A DNA stretch of 7,703 bases from Lachnospiraceae bacterium UBA7188 (GCA_002490995.1 DKVC01000059.1:1-7703); one strand, 5' to 3'. Numbered from the stretch's first letter, positions 1 to 7,334 are shown. Program-made: numbers and translations. The notes: generated by a model not told the origin, from the letters alone.

Positions 1-537
1 CGGCTGTACCGGTTCCTGCGTTCCCTGCGGCTGCTGCGTTGGCTGCCCAGGTTCCGGGTTTCCTCCAGTCCCAATCTGCACAGCTTTCGGAAGCCCCTCA
101 TCCCCCATCTCTGACGCCTCAGTTCCATATACATATTTGAGTGAATCTACACTGACACTGGCCACAGCGGTCTCACCATTGCTGTCCAGAGCCACAATTT
201 TCCCCACCGTCAGGGAATTTGTATTTTCTGAGAACAATGCATCAGCACCTGCCATATAAATATTCAATTTCCCGCTCTCTTTGTCATATCGAAATTCCGA
301 TATCTTTGCATTGCTCGCATCAAAATCAAACTTCACCTGTTCCGCATTCGCAGATTCCACTGACAGACTGAACTGAAGCGAAGAGACTCCCTCCTTAGCC
401 GCATGCTGGGAACGGATTGTAACCGTTCCCTGACTATCCAGCAAAACTTCATCAATACTCGCCGCCTCAGCCCGCACGGGAAGCAGGACGAGAAGCATGA
501 ATACTGTTAAAAACATTCCGGAAATATATCGTTTCAT
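1..537 (-). CDS. Secreted cohesin-like domain protein, partial (C-terminus beyond window)
   Basis: Minus-strand gene read from ATG at 537 to the left edge (179 codons, no stop, so 3'-truncated by the window). The start is supported by GAAGGAG at 544-550, 6 bases upstream. Residues 1-25 form a signal peptide (MKR, a long hydrophobic core, AEA cleavage site). Residues about 27-139 look like an all-beta cohesin-type domain: alternating hydrophobic strands, a phrase around VKFDFDASNAKISEFRYD, then KLNIYMAGADALF, a later strand LTVGKIVAL and the end SLKYVYGT. From about residue 158 it becomes a Pro/Gln/Gly/Thr-rich linker typical of surface proteins; an anchor or further domains may follow outside the window. 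It starts 18 bases after the stop of the dockerin-bearing M60 protease gene, so the two are almost certainly co-transcribed. Inference: it binds that protein's dockerin. The cohesin call rests on fold-like pattern and context, not on an alignment; another Ig-like beta domain is the alternative. Confidence 0.72.
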   Translation of the reverse strand, partial: MKRYISGMFLTVFMLLVLLPVRAEAASIDEVLLDSQGTVTIRSQHAAKEGVSSLQFSLSVESANAEQVKFDFDASNAKISEFRYDKESGKLNIYMAGADALFSENTNSLTVGKIVALDSNGETAVASVSVDSLKYVYGTEASEMGDEGLPKAVQIGTGGNPEPGQPTQQPQGTQEPVQP

Positions 538-555
538 ATCCCACTCCTTCTGATT

Positions 556-3500
556 CTAAAAACCTGCCATCCCACTCAATGTAACTTCCGGCAATATCTC
601 AGGCACATCCACAAACAGAGAATCGCTTACAAGCCTCTCGCCCTCATTGGTTGTGGCATTATTCACACGATACAGCTCGGCACGTACCTTTCTCACTCCG
701 TTCAGATCCAGATTTCCTCCTGCCTCAGGCTCCAGCCAGTAAATCCAGACACCACTTCTTACTTCCTGAATCTCACCGCTGTCCGGTACATCAGCCAGAA
801 TAATCTGCTTCGCCTCACGTCCATTTTCAGTATCCGCCCCTATCACATTCCCATCCTGGTCATACAGCACCACCACATTATAAGCAGAATTTCCTTTGTA
901 AGAGCCGGCAAAGACAATAGAACCTTCCGGAATAACATCCTCTGCTTCAGCGCCATATTGATAAGCTTCATTCAATCTGCCTATCACTACAGTGTTGTCG
1001 CCTCCCGCTGTAATTCCAAAGTCTATATTGTCTCCTGTGGGGCCGAGCACATCCAGCTCACGGATACTCAATTGGTTACCGGACAAATTCTTCAGGGTCA
1101 GCCTCACGGCTGTTGCCTCATAAGTACTTACATATTTATTGTCTGAATTGGCAAAGTATATTATCTGTTCCCCTTCGGTATTCAACTCGCCGCTTGCCAC
1201 GTCATTCAGCCAGATGCCTCCGGAGCACACCTGTATCGTATAGGAACCCGAGAGCTTTTCTCCAGCGGTAATCTTGAATCCGGCTACTGTAAGCGTCTTA
1301 TTGAAGTTCAGCGTGATCTCAGGATTCGCATCAACCGTAGCTGAAAAGACGCTTTGCAGGTCATTATCGATCAGCTTCTCCGTCTCACCGGCAAGCTCCG
1401 GCGCACAAGGAGAATCATCATCACCCTCACCAGGCTCAGGCTCAGCTACAGTCATACCACTGGTGCTGACTGTCCAGAAAGATTTATCCAGGCTTCCCTC
1501 ATGCTGTATCTTCACTGGATCAAGTTTCTTTACAGCAGAGCGGTACAGGTATTTATCAATCAGTGTAATCTCATAGAATACCGTCCTGTTATTCATGGTC
1601 GCTATGGTATCAGTGAATGCACCGCTGCTTCCCGTGACAAAGCCTACAGGCTGTCTTACGGTTTCGCCCTTGGAAATCGTACAGCGCACAATCTCATACC
1701 CTAATACATCAGCTTCTGTTATATTCTTGTAGTTCAGGCTGATTTCCACCCGGTTGTCGCCTACAGGCTTAGCTTTAACGTCATCTCCCACGGCATGGAT
1801 TCTATCCGCCACATCCAGGCTGCTGCGTTTTCCGCTTTCTTTACGGTAGACTCTGGCCTCGTCATTGACATAATAAATGGCTCTCGTTTCAGTCTCAAAC
1901 TGCCCGGCATAACTGCGTGTACCCTCATCCGGTGTCATTCCCCAACGCTCGAAGAATTCCAGGATATTTTTCTCTGCCGCCGCACAGGCCAGGCGCATCA
2001 GATTCTGCTCCTTATCTCCGGGCAGTGACAATGCTATCCCGCCGGGCTTCGGTGCATTCTCCGGAGTTCTGGAATAGGAATCTACCCTCGCAAAAAACAG
2101 GTTTGCAAGCTGCTCCTCATGGTTTGGATATGTCTTGTAATTATATCCGTTATCATATGCCAGATGGAGCTGCCAGTACATCCCCAGCTGTGTAAACACA
2201 TTGGATGCCTGCCCCTTCGCTCCCGACGTTACTTTCTTGTAGACTTCGTCATATTTAAAGCGTACACTGTCATTCGTATCCTTAGCCTGCGCTAAAACCG
2301 CGAAATAATTGTTGGTTATCTCTGCAATGGAATACGTATTCTGATTAATGCAGTGTCCGATTTCATGCGCAATACCCCATCCGAAATAGGAACCGCTTAT
2401 ACTTTTTCCGTTTGCGTCAACCGTAACCGGCGCTCCTGTCACCATTCCTGCCGTTGATCCCCAGCCAATGCCGATATGATTGCCGGCAGCGTACATAAAT
2501 GCTCCGCTGAACATCCTCTGACAACGAATATTCTGATGTCCGGCCGGTATCCTGTCAATTTCTTTCGCTGCGCTGCTGTTTAATCCCTTATGCTGATAGA
2601 ACAGATACATCATCCCTTCCATGGCATCTACGGAATTCAGGATTGTCTGTGCACGTGCCTCAACGCTTGTCCCGTTCTTTCCCGAGCCTTCCCATATCGC
2701 CGCAGCCGGCAGAGACAGCAGCATGGTATCCGACAGAATATCCGCAGCCTCCAGAATACAGGTTGTCCTGTCATACTCCATATTCACCAGTTTGCTGGAA
2801 AACTCGCCCTGGTGCGCCTTCTTATGGTTCTCTTCCATTGCGGATACATACTCACCCAGCTTCTCAACATACTCCCGAGTCTTAGCCAGCCGTTCCTCTT
2901 TGTCACTCACCCGATACAGGTCCAGCACAGGCACCTTCACGCCGCCGCTGACACGGACTGCGTATTGGTCACCTGCACTCTTTCCCGTGTACTGGACATA
3001 CAACGCGCCGCCAGACTCTAAATTCTTTGACCATATCTTGGGAACCGTTATTTCATTGGCGCCTATTTTTAATGCTATCCCCTTGCTGCCTACAGCATCG
3101 GCCTCGGAATAAAACTGCGTAGCAATCAGCTGAAGGTCCGTATTCTCACCGGTTTTCTTCGTACTATGGCCTACATACACTACGATCTTTTCCTCCGCAG
3201 CCGCAACCACACCCAGCGGCTGCCATGCATTCAGGCCGCCAAAGCCTCTTGCCACATCATTTGTAGTGATCGTGCCGTGAACCGTGATCGGTGTCCCCAA
3301 ACCCGATGCCTTCAATATATCCTCCGCCGTTTTCAGTTCGCGCTCCAGCATCTCCCGGTCAGGATGGTATTCGCCGCTGACTTCATCCGGGGTGTTAATC
3401 CTGGCTCTCAGAGCGTCAATAGTCTCCTGGCACACATCCGGCTTCAGTATGGTATGCAAATCATCCTCATAAAGCGCCATAATCTGATCAAACACATCGT

Positions 3501-6012
3501 CATAGTAATAGAAGTACACCTCGGAAATCGTAATGTCTCCAGCGGCCGAATATTTGGCAATACCGAACTGAATCTTCTTCGCATTCACTGCCTGAGGAAA
3601 CTTCACCATGTAGTAAATACGATTGTCCGCATCTGTCTTCTTTGTCAGGGAAGCACCGGATATATCCTTTTGTACACCGTTCTCATCCCAATAGCGGACT
3701 TTTACATAGAAGTAATTCCCTTCACGGGATGTCACGTCATGGAAAGCAAAACGATCCATCCTATAGGCTTCATCAAACTCATAAGTCAGGCCGGCATTCT
3801 TCCCTAAAGGCCCACCCACAGGATTATATCCGCCTATATCCCATGTGCCCGCATAGTAATGGGATGCGGCATCATGGTCGACAGTACCCCACGCTGTACC
3901 GGCTCCTGTATCCAATGGACTGTCCTTCATCACAGAAGACATGGTGGCACTCACAATATGTGCTCCCTTTTCACCGCTTTCCCCTGTATTGATCAATTTG
4001 TATTGAATCATCCTGGCCGGTTTTACGTCCGTAGTAGTGGCTACAACCGTGAGAGACGGCCCGCTCTCTCCAAATTCATTCACCGCTGTCACATAAATAG
4101 TATACTCTGTCAAATCCTCAAGGTTACTGATCAGATAACTGTTTTCTGGGATGCCTTCTATTTTCTGATATTCTGAAGCATCGCTTTTCTTATAAAACAG
4201 ATTATAGGAGCGCGTATCCTCCATCTTCTTCCATGACACTGCTATGCTCTTATACTGGCCTTCCGCCTTTACCATATCCGGCTTATCCGGCTTCCCTGCC
4301 GGCATCGGCGTTGCCTCTACCGGATCGCAATATCCGCTGCGCCATGTACCGTTAACGGACTGCACACTGATGGTATATGTCTCATAATTTACCATCTTGC
4401 CATTTCCAAATGAAGTAAGTTCCAGTGAATTGCCGGTGACGAACTTAGTAGCCTGCTTTCCGCCCGGCCCTACCACCATAACTTCATACCCGGTAACATT
4501 CTGGCAGGACTCCCAGCTCAGGCTGATCTTCTTATCCCCCGCTGACGCCGCAAGTCTTTTCGGAATATCCATAGCCGGTTCCGGTATCCTCTCCTCCATA
4601 CCGTTGACAAATTCCACTTTGGAGATCTCCGCAAGTGTCTTGTCATTCTTCATCCCCGTAATGGTCAGCGTCACACGCTTTACAGCAATCTGAGTTCCGA
4701 GATGAAGCCTTATATTTCCATTGCCGTCCCTTACAGCATGGACAGACTCATTGGTCAGGAGCGGGTGTACATCTTCTCCATCCTCGCCAACTGCCACCGG
4801 ATAGTCCACCAATGTCTGTTCCTTACCGTCCGCATCCAGATAAGTAATGCTGATCACCGCACTGGCGACAGGATTGGCGGCACCGGTCTCAATAATGATT
4901 CCGTCCGTCATGACACTTTCCTTCACACCCGCAAAGTCAAACTGTAAAACTACCGGATTACTTTTTGAAATCGTATCACCTGAAGCAGGCTTCAGCTTAA
5001 CTGACTCCCCCTTCAGGAGAGCCTGAAGATTTCCCTCTACCCTGGTATTCTCTCCTTCTGTGAGAACAATCGCTTCCCCTGGGACCGATTTCTCCACGCC
5101 TGCCTGTAAATGCCTTGCATCATTATAGGTTCTGGCAAAATACTCTAAATCCGCCAGATCTACAACCCCATCGCCGTTTAAGTCCATGGACGCAGAATAT
5201 TCTCCCCTGTCAATTGCATTTACCAGGGCGTTCATATCCGCCTCATCCACCCTGCCGTCATTATTCGCCACATCGCCAATCACCAGGACACCCGGGTGAA
5301 AGACGCCCTCCCTGTATTCAAAACCTTCCGCAAATCCTGTCATCAGCCTGACAGTACAGCACATGTCCTTCACTTCAACAGACTGTGTATATGTAGCAAA
5401 ACCGTCTGCCGACACTGTGAGAATGTACTCTCCATTCGAAAGAGCCGGAAAACTTCGAATTCCTGTATTGGTCCCCTCTCCGGAAACCGTAATTATTCCT
5501 GACCAGCTTCTGCTCTTATCCGAAGAGCTTTCCAGTTTCACATTAAAATCCACTGTGCGCTTCAGGAAAGAATCCGCTCCTATGGACACATCCACTCTGC
5601 CCAAAGCTCCGGAAATGGGGACCCCCGGTTCCACTCCGGTATTCCCTGTAGCAGAATTTTCTGTTCCTGTTCCGGTATTCCCCGTGCCGGAACCCTCTGT
5701 CCCGGGTTCTGGCTGCTGATTTTCGTTATCCGAATCCGGTACATCGGTCTGTGATTGAGATGCGTCTTCCGGATTCACAGCGCCTGAGCCGGTATCCGTC
5801 TCTGGAATGTTCGATCCTGAAGGCTCCTCTCCTGGATTCTTCTCCCCATCCTCTTCTCCAGGCTCCTGCATATCCTGTGAAGTTCCTGATGGCTGCGGCG
5901 CCGCTTCCTGTTCCTGCGCCTGGCCTAAAGCACCCGGCTCCATCGCAAATGCCATAAATCCTCCGCTGACTGTCAGTGCAACCGCCAATAAAAATGCCAT
6001 TTTACGCTTCAT
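556..6012 (-). CDS. Secreted dockerin-bearing M60 family zinc metallopeptidase with FN3 and discoidin-like domains
   Basis: Encodes 1818 residues from ATG 6012 to TAG 556. Signal peptide 1-23 (MKRKMAFLLAVALTVSGG..AFA); acidic low-complexity linker about 24-139; small beta domain about 140-243; dockerin-like pair 244-297; unassigned mostly-beta region about 298-482; FN3 domains about 485-572 and 575-662; discoidin-like (F5/8C-type) domain about 665-836; helical linker about 837-905; M60 peptidase about 908-1375, with N-terminal sandwich (W930 in AWQPLGV) and zinc site H1216-E1217-x-x-H1220 plus E1231; FN3-like about 1405-1500; F5/8C-like about 1525-1660; C-terminal beta domain about 1665-1818. 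No LPxTG sorting signal or C-terminal membrane segment is visible, so surface attachment would need a partner. Known M60 enzymes cleave glycoproteins such as mucins, with E1217 the expected catalytic base; cleavage of host O-glycoproteins here is inference. A TTG at 6048 in frame lacks a ribosome site and would place 12 polar residues before the signal peptide, so it is not used. Confidence 0.93.
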   Translation of the reverse strand: MKRKMAFLLAVALTVSGGFMAFAMEPGALGQAQEQEAAPQPSGTSQDMQEPGEEDGEKNPGEEPSGSNIPETDTGSGAVNPEDASQSQTDVPDSDNENQQPEPGTEGSGTGNTGTGTENSATGNTGVEPGVPISGALGRVDVSIGADSFLKRTVDFNVKLESSSDKSRSWSGIITVSGEGTNTGIRSFPALSNGEYILTVSADGFATYTQSVEVKDMCCTVRLMTGFAEGFEYREGVFHPGVLVIGDVANNDGRVDEADMNALVNAIDRGEYSASMDLNGDGVVDLADLEYFARTYNDARHLQAGVEKSVPGEAIVLTEGENTRVEGNLQALLKGESVKLKPASGDTISKSNPVVLQFDFAGVKESVMTDGIIIETGAANPVASAVISITYLDADGKEQTLVDYPVAVGEDGEDVHPLLTNESVHAVRDGNGNIRLHLGTQIAVKRVTLTITGMKNDKTLAEISKVEFVNGMEERIPEPAMDIPKRLAASAGDKKISLSWESCQNVTGYEVMVVGPGGKQATKFVTGNSLELTSFGNGKMVNYETYTISVQSVNGTWRSGYCDPVEATPMPAGKPDKPDMVKAEGQYKSIAVSWKKMEDTRSYNLFYKKSDASEYQKIEGIPENSYLISNLEDLTEYTIYVTAVNEFGESGPSLTVVATTTDVKPARMIQYKLINTGESGEKGAHIVSATMSSVMKDSPLDTGAGTAWGTVDHDAASHYYAGTWDIGGYNPVGGPLGKNAGLTYEFDEAYRMDRFAFHDVTSREGNYFYVKVRYWDENGVQKDISGASLTKKTDADNRIYYMVKFPQAVNAKKIQFGIAKYSAAGDITISEVYFYYYDDVFDQIMALYEDDLHTILKPDVCQETIDALRARINTPDEVSGEYHPDREMLERELKTAEDILKASGLGTPITVHGTITTNDVARGFGGLNAWQPLGVVAAAEEKIVVYVGHSTKKTGENTDLQLIATQFYSEADAVGSKGIALKIGANEITVPKIWSKNLESGGALYVQYTGKSAGDQYAVRVSGGVKVPVLDLYRVSDKEERLAKTREYVEKLGEYVSAMEENHKKAHQGEFSSKLVNMEYDRTTCILEAADILSDTMLLSLPAAAIWEGSGKNGTSVEARAQTILNSVDAMEGMMYLFYQHKGLNSSAAKEIDRIPAGHQNIRCQRMFSGAFMYAAGNHIGIGWGSTAGMVTGAPVTVDANGKSISGSYFGWGIAHEIGHCINQNTYSIAEITNNYFAVLAQAKDTNDSVRFKYDEVYKKVTSGAKGQASNVFTQLGMYWQLHLAYDNGYNYKTYPNHEEQLANLFFARVDSYSRTPENAPKPGGIALSLPGDKEQNLMRLACAAAEKNILEFFERWGMTPDEGTRSYAGQFETETRAIYYVNDEARVYRKESGKRSSLDVADRIHAVGDDVKAKPVGDNRVEISLNYKNITEADVLGYEIVRCTISKGETVRQPVGFVTGSSGAFTDTIATMNNRTVFYEITLIDKYLYRSAVKKLDPVKIQHEGSLDKSFWTVSTSGMTVAEPEPGEGDDDSPCAPELAGETEKLIDNDLQSVFSATVDANPEITLNFNKTLTVAGFKITAGEKLSGSYTIQVCSGGIWLNDVASGELNTEGEQIIYFANSDNKYVSTYEATAVRLTLKNLSGNQLSIRELDVLGPTGDNIDFGITAGGDNTVVIGRLNEAYQYGAEAEDVIPEGSIVFAGSYKGNSAYNVVVLYDQDGNVIGADTENGREAKQIILADVPDSGEIQEVRSGVWIYWLEPEAGGNLDLNGVRKVRAELYRVNNATTNEGERLVSDSLFVDVPEILPEVTLSGMAGF
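1888..3291 (-). other. M60 peptidase region (about residues 908-1375 of the large protein)
   Basis: Begins with a beta-sandwich subdomain (HGTITTNDVARGF, AWQPLGVVAAAEEKIVVYVG, ending near DLYRV) that precedes the catalytic part in M60 proteins. It continues as a helical metallopeptidase core. The zinc motif GWGIAHEIGH lies at about 1211-1220, with H1216 and H1220 as ligands, E1217 as general base and E1231 (in AEITNN) as likely third ligand, giving HExxH-x10-E. The region closes with ILEFFERWGMTPDEGT near residue 1356, the FF..WG signature seen at the end of M60 catalytic domains. Boundaries are approximate. Confidence 0.9.
5122..5283 (-). other. Dockerin-like EF-hand pair (residues 244-297 of the M60 protein)
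   Basis: Two calcium-loop repeats about 30 residues apart. The second is canonical: D277, N279, D281, G282 and D288 in DLNGDGVVDLAD. The first begins G246-D247 and reads DVANNDGRVDEAD, one residue longer than the usual 12-residue loop. Each loop is followed by a short helix (MNALVNAID; LEYFARTY). The small beta domain just before it (about 140-243, containing GEYILTVSADGFATY and ending in HPGVLVIGD) resembles the modules that often precede dockerins. Known role: dockerins bind cohesins in a calcium-dependent way. Its position near the N-terminus rather than the C-terminus is unusual. Confidence 0.82.
5596..5943 (-). repeat. Low-complexity acidic linker coding region with short degenerate repeats
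   Basis: Encodes about residues 24-139 of the M60 protein, dominated by Glu, Pro, Gly, Ser, Thr, Asp and Gln. At DNA level short units recur, for example CCGGTATTCCC at about 5636 and about 5672, encoding the repeated GNTG in GTGNTGTGTENSATGNTG. This is a flexible, probably extracellular spacer between the signal peptide and the dockerin region, and is expected to vary in length among strains. Confidence 0.7.
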
Positions 6013-6020
6013 GCTGTTAT

Positions 6021-6027
6021 CCTCCCC
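6021..6027 (-). promoter_or_regulatory. Ribosome binding site that fixes the M60 gene start
   Basis: The minus strand reads GGGGAGG followed by 8 bases and then ATG at 6012. This strong Shine-Dalgarno selects the ATG directly before the signal peptide over the in-frame TTG at 6048. Confidence 0.85.
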
Positions 6028-6078
6028 ATTCCAGATTTTTGAGCACAAATTATACTTACCCCAAAGAGGTGGACTTCA

Positions 6079-6107
6079 ATTATACACCAGCCGCACTCCA
6101 AATGCAA
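6079..6107 (-). promoter_or_regulatory. Probable sigma-A promoter of the M60-cohesin operon
   Basis: On the minus strand a perfect TATAAT (6079-6084) lies 17 bases after TTGCAT (6102-6107), a weak -35. Transcription would start near 6072, about 60 bases before the M60 start codon. A second perfect TATAAT lies at 6049-6054 without a convincing -35 and could be an alternative start. The weak -35 suggests activator dependence. Confidence 0.5.
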
Positions 6108-6119
6108 ACAAAAAATTGT

Positions 6120-6159
6120 CATATTTAACCATATTTAACATTTTACGCCATTTTTTACC
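6120..6159. repeat. Phased AT-rich direct repeats upstream of the M60 operon promoter
   Basis: CATATTTAAC occurs twice in tandem (6120-6129, 6130-6139), followed by the degenerate units ATTTTACGCC (6140-6149) and ATTTTTTACC (6150-6159). The 10-base period places them on one DNA face, 13 to 52 bases beyond the -35 box and just after the thiN stop. Possible activator-binding repeats or an UP-element-like tract; no specific regulator is recognised. Confidence 0.45.
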
Positions 6160-6164
6160 ATCGT

Positions 6165-6425
6165 CTACTCCAACACGTCAAACGCTGTCCCACAGGCCCA
6201 TGGGCTTCCGATATCACAGCGTCCATGGTGATACTGGCGGGATACGGTTTTCCCATCCCCCTCCACCACATTCACCTGAATTCTGCTGTCTTCTGCCTGG
6301 GTACAGCCGTCCAGCAGAGCCACAATGGCTTCCACATCCGCAGCCTGAACCATATCTGCAGCCTGCTCATGCCCATAACCAGAATCTACTTTATTATTCT
6401 CTGTCCAGCGCTCCGGTAACGGTAT
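6165..6425 (-). other. Unassigned C-terminal extension of ThiN (residues 207-292)
   Basis: Eighty-six residues beyond the normal end of thiamine pyrophosphokinase. It starts with a polar linker (PLPERWTENNKVDSGYG), then an amphipathic helix (residues about 226-246, QAADMVQAADVEAIVALLDG), a short strand (RIQVNVVEGDGKTV) and a compact end with H272, H273, C276 and C284 in QYHHGRCDIGSPWACGTAF. The His/Cys cluster could bind metal, but this is speculation. The frame is continuous with the kinase and no internal start with a ribosome site stands out. Confidence 0.6.
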
Positions 6426-7043
6426 CCCCCTGGGGAAAATGATCAGCAAAGTTCCGTTTCTCACAGAAACAGAACTTTCCTCACCGATAAATTCATTGCT
6501 GATCCCAAGCGGATAACTGTTTCTGAGAACTGCATTTGTCAGTTTATATTTTAACCCCTCCAGATACACACCTTCTGAACGGTCCGTATGAGAAAAAACA
6601 GATACATAACCGGACAGGCCCCCTGGAAATTTTAACGTAGTATTCGTAATTGCCGTAATAACACTGTGCCTGTCAAATAAGAATCCTTCTTTTCCTTTTT
6701 CAGCCATATCTGCAAGAAGCTGCAGGTTGGCTATTGTATGTTCTGTCCGTCCTCCCGTTCCGCAGTAAATGAAAAATCGTTCATATCCTGCGTGAATTCC
6801 TTCCCGGACGGCAGCCAGCATATCCGTGTCGTCCTTCTCAGGCTTCAGAACAATCACATTTGGATGGCTGGGAATGTAACGCAATGTGTCAAAATCGCCG
6901 ATCGCCAGGTCGATATCAATCTTCTTTTCTTCCAGAAGACGATAGCCTGCATCTACGCCTATTACAAAGTCCCCCGCCTTTGGCCGGATATCCAATCCAT
7001 AATTTTCTCCTGCCCCTACTATATAACAAATACCCGTTTTCAT
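6165..7043 (-). CDS. thiN: Thiamine pyrophosphokinase with an unusual C-terminal extension
   Basis: Encodes 292 residues from ATG 7043 to TAG 6165. The enzyme transfers pyrophosphate from ATP to thiamine, making thiamine diphosphate in the cytoplasm (EC 2.7.6.2). Residues 1-206 match the whole family, which is usually a little over 200 residues: AGDFVIGVDAGY (23-34), metal/ATP motif GDFDTL (49-54), EKDDTDM (69-75), substrate motif GGRTEHTIANLQLL (97-110), and a C-terminal beta half with VSVFSHTD (147-154), GISNEF (180-185) and LLIIFPRG (199-206). The motif commonly has Asp where E101 stands. Residues 207-292 are extra; see the tail entry. ATG 7043 is chosen because AGGGGG lies 6 bases upstream; the in-frame GTG at 7061 has no ribosome site. 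It is transcribed toward the M60 operon, 152 bases upstream of it, with no clear terminator between, so some read-through is possible. Confidence 0.92.
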   Translation of the reverse strand: MKTGICYIVGAGENYGLDIRPKAGDFVIGVDAGYRLLEEKKIDIDLAIGDFDTLRYIPSHPNVIVLKPEKDDTDMLAAVREGIHAGYERFFIYCGTGGRTEHTIANLQLLADMAEKGKEGFLFDRHSVITAITNTTLKFPGGLSGYVSVFSHTDRSEGVYLEGLKYKLTNAVLRNSYPLGISNEFIGEESSVSVRNGTLLIIFPRGIPLPERWTENNKVDSGYGHEQAADMVQAADVEAIVALLDGCTQAEDSRIQVNVVEGDGKTVSRQYHHGRCDIGSPWACGTAFDVLE

Positions 7044-7049
7044 GCCATA

Positions 7050-7055
7050 CCCCCT
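7050..7055 (-). promoter_or_regulatory. Ribosome binding site that fixes the thiN start
   Basis: The minus strand reads AGGGGG, 6 bases before ATG 7043. It would lie inside the coding region if the GTG at 7061 were used, which argues for the ATG. Confidence 0.75.
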
Positions 7056-7102
7056 GCGCACTGCAACATATGTACCATCAATGGTTTAGAGTTTTTCATC
7101 TC

Positions 7103-7132
7103 ATTTTAGCATAGCCACTCATAGAATGCCAG
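7103..7132 (-). promoter_or_regulatory. Possible thiN promoter
   Basis: The minus strand has TAAAAT (7103-7108) preceded after 18 bases by CTGGCA (7127-7132, 4 of 6 matches to TTGACA). Transcription would start near 7096, leaving a leader of about 50 bases. No thiamine-pyrophosphate riboswitch consensus (such as CTGAGA) is present in that leader. Confidence 0.35.
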
Positions 7133-7181
7133 ACATCATCTCATAAACATTTAAAATTTTTGTCGGATATCATTTTTATAC

Positions 7182-7210
7182 TTGACAATCAGGTTTTTTT
7201 TATTTATTAT
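7182..7210 (+). promoter_or_regulatory. Sigma-A promoter of the tRNA-Pro gene
   Basis: Perfect TTGACA (7182-7187), 17-base spacer containing a T8 run, and TATTAT (7205-7210). The predicted start near 7217 gives a 5' leader of about 33 bases for RNase P removal. Typical strength for a stable-RNA promoter. Confidence 0.82.
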
Positions 7211-7249
7211 ATATAGCAGTTGTCAAACAGAGTTATATCAGATTCGTAG

Positions 7250-7323
<74 letters not shown>

Positions 7324-7334
7324 CTCTTTTCTTA

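Noticed and set aside
568..590. LPEVTL near the C-terminus of the M60 protein as a sortase motif
   Set aside because: Only a few residues follow, with no hydrophobic segment or basic tail, so it is not a wall-sorting signal.
2590..3807. Several long plus-strand open frames opposite the M60 gene
   Set aside because: They are antisense shadows of a well-supported coding region, with no ribosome sites and no recognisable domains.
6013..6048. Upstream TTG start at 6048 for the M60 gene, adding 12 residues
   Set aside because: It has no ribosome site and puts polar residues before the signal peptide; ATG 6012 has GGGGAGG at the right distance.
7044..7061. GTG start at 7061 for thiN
   Set aside because: The best ribosome site (7050-7055) lies inside that extension and serves ATG 7043.
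7044..7096. Thiamine-pyrophosphate riboswitch upstream of thiN
   Set aside because: The leader is too short and lacks the conserved core; none is expected for a salvage kinase in many Firmicutes.
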